Below the pieces are notes generated by a model. It was not told the DNA's origin, did not search any database, and saw only the letters and a program-made list of their open reading frames with translations. A stretch of 64,000 nt of DNA from Bacteroidia bacterium. GTDB taxonomy: Bacteria; Bacteroidota; Bacteroidia; Bacteroidales; Azobacteroidaceae. Numbering within the stretch: the stretch's first letter is position 1; the number at the start of each line of letters is the position of its first letter. The stretch lies in assembly GCA_025999255.1 (NCBI GenBank), contig BNXB01000002.1, forward strand, positions 1 through 64,000, written 5' to 3'. The translations under genes were made by a program, and so were the position numbers. This document shows, one piece after another, positions 45,163-54,411 of this stretch.

Positions 45163-45213
45163 TTACGTCTTACGTTCTACATTTTGTCGTGCGTAAACCT
45201 AACGTAAAACGTG
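45163..45213. repeat. Interspersed repeat with core TTTTGTCGTGCGTAAACC, copy A
   Basis: The core TTTTGTCGTGCGTAAACC is identical to the copy at 52394-52447. Flanking bases (ACGTT and AACGT) can pair, placing the core in the loop of a hairpin. Confidence 0.65.
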
Positions 45214-45267
45214 TAATGAAAAATACCTTAATAATATATGTTTTTATTTTAATTTTATTGAAATATA

Positions 45268-45299
45268 TTTGTATATTATTTATTTTATTTTCATCTTTG
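45268..45299 (+). promoter_or_regulatory. Bacteroidota-type promoter of the DUF2089 gene
   Basis: TTTG at 45268-45271, a 20-base spacer and CATCTTTG at 45292-45299, one base off TAnnTTTG. The ATG at 45322 would lie about 15 bases after the RNA start. Confidence 0.55.
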
Positions 45300-45321
45300 C
45301 AAAATAAATTATGATAAAATT

Positions 45322-45585
45322 ATGTTACCATGTAATTGTCCCGGTTGCCGGTCTGTCCTGAAAGTCAGGTGCCTGGTTTGTGAGAGTTGCGGCACGGAAG
45401 TATCCGGACTGTATTCTTTGCCTGTTTTGGCACGTTTATCAGCAGAAGAACAGGATTTTATATTGCGTTTTGTCAGATGTAGCGGAAGCTTGAAAGATAT
45501 GGCAAAACAGTTGGGATTAAGTTATCCTACAGTGAGAAATTTGTTAGATGAAATCATAGAAAAAATCAATCATCATGAAGAGTAA
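45322..45585 (+). CDS. DUF2089 family small regulator-like protein
   Basis: An 87-residue protein. An N-terminal zinc ribbon with CPGCRSVLKVRCLVCESCG supplies the metal-binding Cys residues, and the C-terminal half (FVRCSGSLKDMAKQLGLSYPTVRNLLDEII) is a helix-turn-helix, a layout that suggests DNA binding. It is followed, with an 11-base overlap, by a YIP1-like membrane protein gene, so it may regulate or act with the envelope functions of this operon. Confidence 0.88.
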   Translation: MLPCNCPGCRSVLKVRCLVCESCGTEVSGLYSLPVLARLSAEEQDFILRFVRCSGSLKDMAKQLGLSYPTVRNLLDEIIEKINHHEE

Positions 45586-46183
45586 TGGAAGTGTTTTTGC
45601 TTATTTATTCAAGCCGTTCCGGTTTATAGCCGGTAAAGAATCTTTATTTATCGGGTTGGCGGTATTGGCATTGTTATTTGTTTTGGGATATTGGAGTAAT
45701 ACCCATTTTAATGGAGTGCTGGATGCCCATTATGTCTGCCTGACGAAGCAAGATCAGGCATGGGTTCATGCAGTATATCAATTAGTTGCCTGGTTTTCTC
45801 TCGTTATGGTTTTATATCCGATGGGTAGGATATTCTCGTCTTCCTCTGTGCGTTTTATCGATATGGCCGGAACTTTGGCCATGGCTCGATTCCCTCTGTT
45901 TCTGTTAGCTTTGTGGGGATTTAACCCGGATGTCCACCCCTGTATGGAAGGAATCAATCCGTTTGATACCGAGGCTGTTATGTCTATTTTGGGTGATAAA
46001 GTAGGATTATTGGTCTGGACAGGACTGTTTTCTATTGCAGTCGTCATATGGTATATCGTTGTTTTGTACAATGCCTATTCCGTATCTTCCAACCTTAAAG
46101 GCCCCAGAGGCGGATGGTCATTTGCAACAGGATTGATAATCAGTGAGATTATTTCCATAGTATTATTGATTTATATTCTTTAA
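45575..46183 (+). CDS. YIP1-like membrane protein
   Basis: A 202-residue protein with about five hydrophobic helices (near 22-40, 68-88, 100-120, 140-165 and 180-200). The arrangement and the N-terminal LFKPFRFIAGKES, a typical YIP1 opening motif in Bacteroidota, place it in this family of integral membrane proteins of unknown function. It overlaps the DUF2089 gene and is followed 6 bases later by a truncated hydrolase stub. Confidence 0.8.
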   Translation: MKSNGSVFAYLFKPFRFIAGKESLFIGLAVLALLFVLGYWSNTHFNGVLDAHYVCLTKQDQAWVHAVYQLVAWFSLVMVLYPMGRIFSSSSVRFIDMAGTLAMARFPLFLLALWGFNPDVHPCMEGINPFDTEAVMSILGDKVGLLVWTGLFSIAVVIWYIVVLYNAYSVSSNLKGPRGGWSFATGLIISEIISIVLLIYIL

Positions 46184-46189
46184 ATTTTT

Positions 46190-46399
46190 ATGAAGAAATA
46201 TTTTTTATTGACTGTAATTATTTTGCAGTCGGTTATTTGTTTGGCTCAAACTCCGGAATCCATTGTCGGTGAATGGTCGGGAAAGTTAAAAATACAAGGA
46301 TTCTTATTACGCATTGTGTTACATATAGAGGAGAAAAATGGAGTATTGATTACCACCATGGATAGTCCCGGTCAGGGGACTAATCAAAGGTATTCTTGA
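46190..46399 (+). pseudogene. Truncated N terminus of an alpha/beta hydrolase
   Basis: A 69-codon frame. After a signal peptide (VICLAQTPE) it reads ESIVGEWSGKLKIQG and ITTMDSPGQGTNQ, which is the short N-terminal accessory domain of secreted Bacteroidota alpha/beta hydrolases; the usual continuation is MDSPDQGAKGIP and then a 400-residue catalytic domain. Here a stop follows and nothing of the catalytic domain is seen downstream before the MarR gene. I infer deletion of the 3' part. A small free-standing secreted protein is a less likely alternative. Confidence 0.55.
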
Positions 46400-46431
46400 A
46401 GATAGTATCCATAACACAACAAATTTTTCCG

Positions 46432-46439
46432 TACTTTTG
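46432..46439 (+). promoter_or_regulatory. -7 promoter element of the MarR gene
   Basis: TACTTTTG fits TAnnTTTG and stands 25 bases before the ATG at 46465. No clear -33 element is seen. Confidence 0.4.
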
Positions 46440-46464
46440 TATAATTGTTTAAGCAATAATTTCA

Positions 46465-46929
46465 ATGACAATGGAAAATTTTGAAAATCAAGGAGATATT
46501 GGATTAGTGTTTTCGATTATGGTCGGTAAAGTGTCAATGGCTATCAATCGTAAACTATATCGGGATTTTAAGTCTGCGGATCTTGAATTTACTCCGGAAC
46601 AATGGACCGTATTGTATTGTCTTTGGAATAAAGACGGAGTGACTCAACAGGAACTTTGTAACAAAACTTTCAAAGATAAACCTAGTATGACCCGTTTAAT
46701 TGATAATCTGGAGAAGCAGAATTATGTTGTTCGGATAGCAGATGCTTCCGATCGCCGTACTAATATGATTTATCTGACACGTTTGGGCAAAGAATCAAAA
46801 GGTTTGGCAAATGAAGTAGTTTTAAAGGCTATGAATGAAGCATTTGAGGGAGTGTCGAAGGAAGATTATGAATTAGCGAAACAAGTCTTGAATGTTGTTT
46901 TTGAAAATTTGAAGGTTAGCCTTATTTAA
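46465..46929 (+). CDS. MarR family transcriptional regulator
   Basis: A 154-residue winged-helix regulator. DLEFTPEQWTVLYCLWNKDGVTQQ opens the DNA-binding domain, FKDKPSMTRLIDNLEKQNYV is the recognition helix and DRRTNMIYLTRLGKE the wing with the conserved Asp-Arg-Arg. Flanking helices form the dimer interface. Its stop codon overlaps that of the convergent membrane protein gene. Target genes are not evident, since neighbours on both sides are on other strands or broken. Confidence 0.92.
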   Translation: MTMENFENQGDIGLVFSIMVGKVSMAINRKLYRDFKSADLEFTPEQWTVLYCLWNKDGVTQQELCNKTFKDKPSMTRLIDNLEKQNYVVRIADASDRRTNMIYLTRLGKESKGLANEVVLKAMNEAFEGVSKEDYELAKQVLNVVFENLKVSLI

Positions 46930-48059
46930 TTAGAAGAAATATTATTTTTCAATATCTTTTCGGCCATTAAAACCGTATTTTTTAATATTTCATATTCTTT
47001 TTCAAAACATTCTGAAAAAACTCCTTTGCCGAGATTTTCTTCGATTTGTTTTTCAGTCCATAATTTACCTTTGGTAAGGTTAAGTTCATTCATTGTTTTT
47101 TCATCATTAATTTTGCAGGTATAAAGATATACAAGACGGTTTATTGTACTGTTACTAAACAAGTATCTGAATACAAATTTGACGGGTAAATCTTTTTTTT
47201 CTGTTTCTTTTTCAAGGGCATTACCGATAGCTTCATCGAGTGAATGATTGTAAAAAACAAATTTTTCAAAAGGATAATCTATTTTTTCCGGATTGATGTT
47301 GTAGTGCTCAGGACGTTGGCACAGGTAGAATAAACCTTTGTATATCAATGCGATTCTCACAATGGGGTGTAGATACGATTTCTGAGATGTCAGGCTGACA
47401 CTTAGAGCTACTTTCCCGATGACTCCTCCGGTTTCATTCACTATAGGTAACCAATCTTCGGAATTGATTTTTTTCTTCATAATTGACACTCGGATTGTAT
47501 CAAATACCATGACGAAAAAGATAAAAGTAAATAACAATCCCGGGAAAATGATCTTATCCATTGTTGTAGAGTGGAATTGATCCGGTAAAATTTTATATAT
47601 TAAGATGATTATTAAGTGAATGGTCAATATATCACGTAGAATTCTAGTAATTAAAAGAATTTCCCTGATACGAACCATAAAAAACATGCGTTTATCTTTA
47701 TTTGTTTTTTTCTTGCTTTTTTCTATGAAAAAATCTTTAAGAGCCAAAGATATTGAGAAACTGGCAATCAAAGCCACTTCCGATACGATAGCAATATGTT
47801 CCGGGTAAAGAGAGTCAAACAGAGTTACTGTAAAAACCACAAAAAAAGCAATCAATATGATACCTGATATTACAAACATGAAAGAAGGTACATGCTTTGT
47901 AACCACTAAAGTTAACAACAAATATAGAAAATAGGATGTAATGCTTACAGCAAAAGCGATTCCAGAAGGTACGAAGAAACTCGTAACTATTAATAAAACA
48001 AGAGGGAAAATTTCCCCTGCAGAATTAAACAAAGGTTCAATAACTCTTTTCAAATTCAT
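46926..48059 (-). CDS. Multi-helix membrane protein with Nudix-like C-terminal region
   Basis: About 377 residues from the ATG at 48059 (one upstream at 48083 is less likely). The first 200 residues hold six hydrophobic segments with a charged loop (EKSKKKTNKDKR, about 125). The C-terminal part, from WLPIVNETGGVIGKV near 209, resembles a Nudix beta-strand pattern, with HPIVRIALIYKGLFYLCQRPE as the next strands, but I do not see a complete GX5EX7REUXEEXGU box. It therefore may be a catalytically dead Nudix fold attached to a membrane domain. Function unknown. Confidence 0.65.
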   Translation of the reverse strand: MNLKRVIEPLFNSAGEIFPLVLLIVTSFFVPSGIAFAVSITSYFLYLLLTLVVTKHVPSFMFVISGIILIAFFVVFTVTLFDSLYPEHIAIVSEVALIASFSISLALKDFFIEKSKKKTNKDKRMFFMVRIREILLITRILRDILTIHLIIILIYKILPDQFHSTTMDKIIFPGLLFTFIFFVMVFDTIRVSIMKKKINSEDWLPIVNETGGVIGKVALSVSLTSQKSYLHPIVRIALIYKGLFYLCQRPEHYNINPEKIDYPFEKFVFYNHSLDEAIGNALEKETEKKDLPVKFVFRYLFSNSTINRLVYLYTCKINDEKTMNELNLTKGKLWTEKQIEENLGKGVFSECFEKEYEILKNTVLMAEKILKNNISSN

Positions 48060-48154
48060 AATTAAATCATCAACAAGAAACAAGCGTTATGTGTTATCTC
48101 TGAAATATAACGTAAAAACTTTTTCAAATGTTTCGGTACATGAATAATAGATTG

Positions 48155-49009
48155 TCACAAAAAATCGATCGAGTGATAAGAAGATCGCACCAACGGACCA
48201 CTCTCAACATGTTTGAATCCTTTTTTTTCTGCGATGGATTTAAGTTTTTCGAAAACGGACGGATGAATATACTCTGTAACCGGAATATTCTTTTTTGAAG
48301 GTTGCAGATATTGTCCGATAGAGAGCAAATAACAATTGGAATCAATCAAATCATCCATCAAGGATATGATTTCTTCCTGTTTTTCACCTAAGCCAAGCAT
48401 CAGTCCCGATTTTGTCGGAATTCCAAACCGGGATACGTGTTTCAGGACATCTAAACTGGTCTGATATTGAGCTACGCTCCGTATTTGGGGAGTTAGTCGT
48501 TCAACTGTTTCCATGTTATGCGAAATAATATCCGGTGCCGCTTGGATAATCAAATCCAGTAATTTTTGTTTTCCGTTGAAGTCGGGAATCAAAACTTCAA
48601 TAGTAATATCGGGATTCAGTTTTTTTGTTTTTCTGATAGTTTCCGCCCAATGTCCGGCTCCATAATCCGGCAGGTCGTCGCGATCTACTGACGTAATGAC
48701 AGCATGTTTTAAGCCAAGTTGGTGTACGGAGTTTGCTATCTTCATGGATTCTTCCGGATCTAATGGCTGCGGTTTCCCTGTCTTCGTGTTACAAAATTTA
48801 CAGGAACGGGTACAAACATCTCCTCCAATCATGAAAGTTGCGGTTCTTTTGTTCCAACATTCTCCGAGATTAGGACACCTACCGCTTTGGCAAATGGTAC
48901 AAAGGCCTTTTGATTCAATGATTTTTCCCGTCATTGAAAAATTGTCGTTATTGCCAAGTCGGATTTTCAACCAATCCGGTTTTTTTATATAAGTTTTTCT
49001 TTCGTCCAT
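48155..49009 (-). CDS. lipA: Lipoyl synthase
   Basis: A 284-residue radical SAM enzyme that inserts two sulfurs into octanoyl groups on lipoyl domains. The radical SAM cluster motif is CTRSCKFC near 66, and the auxiliary cluster motif is CTICQSGRCPNLGEC near 37. C-terminal LGLGEKQEEI and SIGQYLQPSKKNIPV are family hallmarks. It lies 3 bases after the DPP4-type peptidase gene, so they share a transcript. No lipB is visible here. Confidence 0.96.
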   Translation of the reverse strand: MDERKTYIKKPDWLKIRLGNNDNFSMTGKIIESKGLCTICQSGRCPNLGECWNKRTATFMIGGDVCTRSCKFCNTKTGKPQPLDPEESMKIANSVHQLGLKHAVITSVDRDDLPDYGAGHWAETIRKTKKLNPDITIEVLIPDFNGKQKLLDLIIQAAPDIISHNMETVERLTPQIRSVAQYQTSLDVLKHVSRFGIPTKSGLMLGLGEKQEEIISLMDDLIDSNCYLLSIGQYLQPSKKNIPVTEYIHPSVFEKLKSIAEKKGFKHVESGPLVRSSYHSIDFL

Positions 49010-49012
49010 TTT

Positions 49013-51175
49013 TTATAGATTGCGTTGCAAGAAATCTACAATTCTCATATAGAGGTGGAAACGATATTTTGTACCCAATATACTGTGTTCTTTATTGGGA
49101 TAAATCTGCATTTCAAATTGTTTTCCGGATTCGATTAATGCTTGGGAATAATACATGGAGTTCTGGAAATGAACATTGTCGTCCGAAGTTCCGTGGACTA
49201 ACAGCAAACGTCCTTGTAAACCGGAAGCCAGGGCAATAGGAGAATTTTTTTCATAAGTTGTGAAATTTTCCTTTGGAGTACGCATATAACGTTCGGTATA
49301 GATCGAATCATATAATTTCCAATCTGTTACCGGAGCGATAGCAATACCGGCTTTGAAAATTCCGTTACCCCGGCTCATGGACATCAAGGTCATTGATCCC
49401 CCGTAACTCCATCCCCAGATAGCAATTTTATTTTTATCTATATACGGAAGACTACCGAGGTAATTCGCTGCAGCAATCTGATCGTCCGATTCCAGTATCC
49501 CTAGGTTCATATAAGTGCATTTCCGGAATTCTTCCCCGCGGGCGCCTGTTCCTCTACTGTCCACACAAGCTACGATATATCCGCTGGAAGCCATGAAACT
49601 TTCCCATCCGATTCCAAATGCATCCAGTACCGATTGTGAATCGGGGCCGCTGTATTGTACCATTAAAACCGGATATTTTTTTGAGGTTGAAAAATCTGTG
49701 GGTTTCATCATCCATCCGTTGAGGGATATTCCCTGTGGGGTTTCAAATGTGAAAAATTCCTTTTGAGGAAAAGTTGTTTCTCCTATCTTTGATTTCAAAG
49801 CGGCATTATCGTTTATAACAAATAATTCCTTCCCTTTTTCATCGTTCATCGTGAACAGATTAGGAGTTGTTGTATTGGAATAATTATTGACAAAATAATT
49901 AAAATTGGCGCTGAAATTAGCGGAGTTTGTACCTGTTTTCGAAGATAATTTGGTCACTTTACCTTTTACATCGGTTGAATATACGGATCTACGTAAAGGA
50001 CTCTCCTCTGCCGACTGATAATAAACGGTTTTCGTGAGAGGATTTATTCCGTAAAGATCTGTTACATCCCAATTACCTGAGGTAATCTGTTTCTCCGGAA
50101 TTCCATTGACAGTATAAAGGTAAATATGGGAGAATCCGTCTTTTTCGCTGATGTATAGAAAATTGTCTTTTGTGAAATGTATTTTATGAATAAGATCCGA
50201 GTCGATGTAATACTTGTTTTCATCCTTCAAAATCAGACGTGATACGGTTGATTTCGGATTGGCATAGTACATGTTGAATGTACTCTGGTTACGATTGAGG
50301 GTCATCACAGCCAATTGTTCGGGGTTTTCCGTAAAAGTAATCCGGGGAATATATCCGTCTGTATTCAACGGGATATTCATTTTCTTGATATTTTTTGTTT
50401 CCACATGATAAACATGACAGGTAACAACAGAATTGTTTTCCCCTGCTTTAGGGTATTTGAATGTCATAAATCCGGGATAGAGACTTCCGTCGTATTCTTG
50501 AAAACTAAAACTTGGAACGGCAGTTTCATCCGATTTGACAAAAGCCAGGAATTTACTGTCTGCAGACCATGACATTAAATTCGTGGTTTTAAATTCTTCT
50601 TCATAGACCCAATCGGTAATACCATTCAGGATTTTTCCCGGAGAACCGTCTGTTGTGACCTGGGACTCCGTGTCGTAGTCAAATTTTTTCAACCAGATAT
50701 TATTATCCCGGACAAAGGCGCACATCCTTCCGTCGGGAGAAAATGTAGGAACCATCAGTTTTCCGGGAGTGTCCGAGAATGGTTTTAGAAAATTTCTCCT
50801 CACATCATAGTCGTATAGATTGGCTTTCCAGGAACGACGGTAGATATTTTCCTTATCTGTTGAGATAATGATACGATATCCGGTATTGCTGATCCAGTAA
50901 TTGTCAAAAGATTTCAGTTTAGTTTCCCGTACGGTATTTACGTTGAAAAGAGTATCTGTTATTTTACCTGTTTTGTAAGCATATTTCAGGATACATTTTT
51001 TATCCGTACTCAGCATAGTATAATGCTCTCCGTCAGGCATGGGACGCATTTCCGCTGTTCCTCTGGAAGAATATTTCCCCTCCACAATCTCTTTCAGGTC
51101 AATCCGGTTACTTTGGGATAATACGGCAATATGAACGCTCAATAAAAGAGACAAGACAAACAATAAATACCTCAT
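49013..51175 (-). CDS. Dipeptidyl peptidase IV family serine peptidase
   Basis: A 720-residue exported S9B peptidase (signal peptide ending IAVLSQS). The N-terminal beta-propeller (about 40-480) contains DWVYEEEF near 195, the Glu-Glu motif that binds the substrate amino terminus in DPP4. The catalytic domain has the triad Ser590 in GWSYGG, Asp666 in GTSDDNVH and His697 in NKEHSI (approximate numbers). It removes X-Pro or X-Ala dipeptides from peptides in the periplasm, which suits a proteolytic gut or oral anaerobe. Confidence 0.93.
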   Translation of the reverse strand: MRYLLFVLSLLLSVHIAVLSQSNRIDLKEIVEGKYSSRGTAEMRPMPDGEHYTMLSTDKKCILKYAYKTGKITDTLFNVNTVRETKLKSFDNYWISNTGYRIIISTDKENIYRRSWKANLYDYDVRRNFLKPFSDTPGKLMVPTFSPDGRMCAFVRDNNIWLKKFDYDTESQVTTDGSPGKILNGITDWVYEEEFKTTNLMSWSADSKFLAFVKSDETAVPSFSFQEYDGSLYPGFMTFKYPKAGENNSVVTCHVYHVETKNIKKMNIPLNTDGYIPRITFTENPEQLAVMTLNRNQSTFNMYYANPKSTVSRLILKDENKYYIDSDLIHKIHFTKDNFLYISEKDGFSHIYLYTVNGIPEKQITSGNWDVTDLYGINPLTKTVYYQSAEESPLRRSVYSTDVKGKVTKLSSKTGTNSANFSANFNYFVNNYSNTTTPNLFTMNDEKGKELFVINDNAALKSKIGETTFPQKEFFTFETPQGISLNGWMMKPTDFSTSKKYPVLMVQYSGPDSQSVLDAFGIGWESFMASSGYIVACVDSRGTGARGEEFRKCTYMNLGILESDDQIAAANYLGSLPYIDKNKIAIWGWSYGGSMTLMSMSRGNGIFKAGIAIAPVTDWKLYDSIYTERYMRTPKENFTTYEKNSPIALASGLQGRLLLVHGTSDDNVHFQNSMYYSQALIESGKQFEMQIYPNKEHSILGTKYRFHLYMRIVDFLQRNL

Positions 51176-51272
51176 AATCCTAAACTATTACTTGAAATGT
51201 AAGTGCAAACTTACGCTATTTCTGCTTAATTCCCAAAAAATATAATAAAAAAATATATATTTTTATTGAATA

Positions 51273-51432
51273 CTCAATGTTGTACCTGATAGCCTGAAAG
51301 GGCTTGATTTTCATAACCGCATACAAGCGAAGCGCGGTTTACGGTTATTGGTTGACCTTTTGCTGCTGCCTGAAAGGCAGAACTTCGACTACGTTTACAG
51401 TTCTGCCTTATCAGGCAGGCGCAGGGTACTAA
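51273..51432. repeat. REP-like intergenic element with strong hairpins
   Basis: The 275-base gap 51176-51450 is mostly this element. GCCTGAAAGGCAGAACT pairs with AGTTCTGCCTTATCAGGC in a near-perfect 17-bp stem with a 14-base loop (about 51369-51417), and ATAACCG pairs with CGGTTAT (51312-51349). The form and sequence style resemble the palindromes at 681-724. Confidence 0.6.
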
Positions 51433-51450
51433 GCTGATACGCTTTAGAGC

Positions 51451-52377
51451 TTAAAATCTAAAGTCCTTGATTTTTTGTTGAGTCTTTTGTATAAATTCCT
51501 TGTATTCTTCCGAGTCCGGATTAAAAGGCTTGTGATTCAGCGATTTGTGTAAATTTCCCCATTCTTGGATTTTGGTTCGGGTTTGTACTGAAAAAAAAGA
51601 TTCCGAAAATCTTTCCCGGATATATTCAATTGTAACTGAGGACGGATGAAGCATATCTTCTGCGTAGAAACGGTAGTCCCGTAATTCATCCATCAGGATT
51701 TCATAGGATGGAAAATAATAACAAAAATTATAATGGTGAGTGAGCTTATCAATAGCAAGTAAAAGAGAGGATTTACTTAATTGATTTTCGTGGGCTCCAT
51801 CTTTCCAGTGCCGGATGGGACTGACTGTAAAAAGTAGTTTCAGGTTTGAGTTGTAAGATTTTAATTCCCCGATGAGTTCTTTCCAATCATCCACAATATT
51901 TTCTACCGACAAACGTTTTCGTATAAAGTAATTTTCCGGGAGTTTGTGGCAATTGGTAACGGTTTTTCCGGTTGATTCTAAAGTGTAAGCATAAGCTGTA
52001 CCATAAGTAACTACAAGGATAGTTGTATTTTTTAAAAAGTCAGAGGAAGTTTCTATCCTTTGGTTGATGTTCTCCAGGCAAATTTCCGCAGATATACCGG
52101 AAAACCGGCTGTGATGCGAAAAGCTGTGGTATAATCCCTGATGTTGAAACAAGTCGGAAATGGCATATTTTTTACCTGATATTAGTTCCCGTATGCCGGA
52201 GGCGAGAGATTGGGGATTATAAACAGTTCCGAAAGGATTTACGTCGATTTGGAATCCTGCATCCCGGAGTGATATGGCCATGCTTTCTGCGAAGCACGAT
52301 CCCATCATCATAATCCTGTTGGAATGATTGATTGAAAAATCAAATGCCGGAATTGTTACTTTTGTTCTGAAATCCAT
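51451..52377 (-). CDS. GSCFA domain protein
   Basis: A 308-residue protein with the family-defining MMGSCFAES near 24, [13 protein letters not shown] near 43, [10 protein letters not shown] near 123, [16 protein letters not shown] near 184 and the C-terminal [26 protein letters not shown]. The Ser in GSCFA and the HPS end match an SGNH-hydrolase-like active site. GSCFA proteins are common in Bacteroidota and Proteobacteria, often near cell-wall genes, with uncharacterised substrate. It is divergent from dxs. Confidence 0.9.
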   Translation of the reverse strand: MDFRTKVTIPAFDFSINHSNRIMMMGSCFAESMAISLRDAGFQIDVNPFGTVYNPQSLASGIRELISGKKYAISDLFQHQGLYHSFSHHSRFSGISAEICLENINQRIETSSDFLKNTTILVVTYGTAYAYTLESTGKTVTNCHKLPENYFIRKRLSVENIVDDWKELIGELKSYNSNLKLLFTVSPIRHWKDGAHENQLSKSSLLLAIDKLTHHYNFCYYFPSYEILMDELRDYRFYAEDMLHPSSVTIEYIRERFSESFFSVQTRTKIQEWGNLHKSLNHKPFNPDSEEYKEFIQKTQQKIKDFRF

Positions 52378-52393
52378 GATACGTTACACGTTG

Positions 52394-52447
52394 TACGCCT
52401 TACGCTATATGTTTTGTCGTGCGTAAACCCAACATATAACGTAAAAC
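52394..52447. repeat. Interspersed repeat with core TTTTGTCGTGCGTAAACC, copy B
   Basis: Second copy of the repeat at 45163-45213, in the GSCFA-dxs gap. Here ACGCTATATGTT and AACATATAACGT pair on either side of the shared core, giving a clear hairpin. Confidence 0.65.
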
Positions 52448-52486
52448 TTTTTAGAACAAAATTACATTTATATCTCGTTAATTATG

Positions 52487-52494
52487 TAGTTTTG
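52487..52494 (+). promoter_or_regulatory. -7 promoter element of dxs
   Basis: TAGTTTTG fits TAnnTTTG and lies 18 bases before the ATG at 52513. It supports that ATG over the in-frame ATG at 52414. Confidence 0.45.
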
Positions 52495-52512
52495 CAAAAG
52501 ATTTTTACGACT

Positions 52513-54411
52513 ATGTCTGAAAATAAAGAATATAATATATTAAGAACGATAGACTATCCGTCTGATTTAAGAAAACTTAAGTTGGATCAACTCAAAGAAG
52601 TTTGTTCGGAGTTGAGACAATATATCATTGATGTATTGGCTGAGACTCCCGGGCATTTTGCTTCGAGTTTGGGTACGGTGGAGCTTGCTGTGGCTCTTCA
52701 CTATGTATTGGATACTCCATATGACCGGATTGTTTGGGATGTGGGTCATCAGGCCTATGCCCATAAGATTATTACCGGAAGGCGCGAAGCTTTCAGGACA
52801 CTTCGTAAAATAGGGGGAATCAGTGGTTTCCCAAATCCCAAAGAGAGCGATTATGATGCATTTATTGCCGGACATGCTTCCACGTCTATTTCAGCTGCTT
52901 TGGGAATGGCGATCGCTTCTTCTATGAAGAATGAAAAAAGTAGAAAAATAGTTGCAGTAATCGGAGATGGCTCCATGACCGGAGGATTGGCTTTTGAGGG
53001 CTTGAACAATGCATCGTCCGATCCTAATAATCTTCTTATCATATTAAATGATAATAATATGGCTATCGACCGGCCTGTCGGGGGATTGAGTGAGTATCTG
53101 GTCGATATTACCACTTCTAAAACTTATAACAAGATACGTTTCGGGTTATATAATACGCTGAAGAGCAGAGGTTTTATCAAGGAATCGGGAAAAGGACTGA
53201 TTTTGAGGTTTAATAACAGTTTAAAGGCTTTATTAACCAGGCAACATAACCTGTTTGAGGGATTTAATATCCGTTATTTTGGTCCGGTGGATGGGAATGA
53301 TGTGGAAGGTTTGATTAAAGTATTGAGCGATATTAAGGAAATGGAAGGTCCCAAATTACTTCATATTCGTACCACCAAGGGAAAAGGTTTTGTGCCTGCC
53401 GAGAAAGAGGCTACTCTTTGGCATGCTCCCGGTAAATTCAATAAAGTGACGGGAGAACGCATCTCCCGGAATTCGCTGGATGAACCGCAGCTTTATCAGG
53501 ACGTATTTGGTCATACATTGGTAGAATTAGCCAGGGAGAATGATAAAATTGTCGGTATTACTCCAGCCATGCCTACAGGATGTTCTATGTGCTACCTGAT
53601 GAAAGAAATGCCTGAACGGGCTTTCGATGTAGGTATTGCAGAAGGGCATGCCGTTACTTTTTCTGCCGGTTTGGCTAAAGAAGGAATGTTACCATTCTGT
53701 AATATTTATTCTTCTTTTATGCAGCGGGCTTACGACCAGTTGATACATGATGCGGCCCTCCAGAATCTGAATATGGTGATTTGCCTCGATCGGGCCGGTT
53801 TGGTCGGAGAAGATGGCGCTACTCATCAGGGCGCTTTCGATCTGGCATATTTACGTTGTATTCCGGATATTACTATTGCTTCACCCTTTAACGAAGTGGA
53901 TTTGAGAAACCTGATGTACACGGCGACACAGTCGGATATGGGGGTTTTTGTTATTCGTTATCCGAGGGGAAAAGGAGAGTTAAAAGAATGGCGCCAACCT
54001 TTGGAAGTGTTGCCTGTTGGTAAAGGACGTCAAATCAGGGATGGAAAAGATATAGCAGTCGTAACAATAGGACCAATCGGAAATATTGCCCTTGAAGCGA
54101 TTGAACTGGCCGAAAAAGAAGGAGTTGAATCCGCATTGTATGATATGATCTATCTGAAACCCATTGATGAGACTCTTCTTCATGAAATTGCAAAGAAATA
54201 TAACCGGATTGTTGTAGTGGAAAATGGTACCGTTAAGGGAGGATTAGGTTCTGCCGTCCTTGAGTTTATGGCCGACAATGGATATACTCCCCGGATTCGG
54301 AGAATTGGTATTCCTGACAAGTTTATTGAACACGGATCGATTTTCGAATTATATAAACTTTGCGGAATGGATGCCGAAAGTATTGCTAAAATCCTAATCA
54401 ACGAAGTATGA
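52513..54411 (+). CDS. dxs: 1-deoxy-D-xylulose-5-phosphate synthase
   Basis: About 632 residues. A thiamine diphosphate enzyme that condenses pyruvate and glyceraldehyde 3-phosphate at the head of the MEP isoprenoid pathway. Landmarks: [17 protein letters not shown] near 42, [19 protein letters not shown] near 151, which binds thiamine diphosphate and metal, and [15 protein letters not shown] near 423 in the transketolase-like domain. ATG 52513 gives the standard N terminus; an earlier in-frame ATG at 52414 falls in the repeat and promoter region. It overlaps trkA by 4 bases. Confidence 0.97.
   Translation: MSENKEYNILRTIDYPSDLRKLKLDQLKEVCSELRQYIIDVLAETPGHFASSLGTVELAVALHYVLDTPYDRIVWDVGHQAYAHKIITGRREAFRTLRKIGGISGFPNPKESDYDAFIAGHASTSISAALGMAIASSMKNEKSRKIVAVIGDGSMTGGLAFEGLNNASSDPNNLLIILNDNNMAIDRPVGGLSEYLVDITTSKTYNKIRFGLYNTLKSRGFIKESGKGLILRFNNSLKALLTRQHNLFEGFNIRYFGPVDGNDVEGLIKVLSDIKEMEGPKLLHIRTTKGKGFVPAEKEATLWHAPGKFNKVTGERISRNSLDEPQLYQDVFGHTLVELARENDKIVGITPAMPTGCSMCYLMKEMPERAFDVGIAEGHAVTFSAGLAKEGMLPFCNIYSSFMQRAYDQLIHDAALQNLNMVICLDRAGLVGEDGATHQGAFDLAYLRCIPDITIASPFNEVDLRNLMYTATQSDMGVFVIRYPRGKGELKEWRQPLEVLPVGKGRQIRDGKDIAVVTIGPIGNIALEAIELAEKEGVESALYDMIYLKPIDETLLHEIAKKYNRIVVVENGTVKGGLGSAVLEFMADNGYTPRIRRIGIPDKFIEHGSIFELYKLCGMDAESIAKILINEV

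Larger units (their letters stand above)
45011..45321. other. AT-rich intergenic region with a repeat and a promoter
   Basis: About 310 bases with no gene. It contains one copy of a hairpin-forming repeat (45163-45213) that recurs at 52394-52447, and the promoter of the DUF2089 gene (45268-45299). The rest is AT-rich and shows nothing else I can name. Confidence 0.7.
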
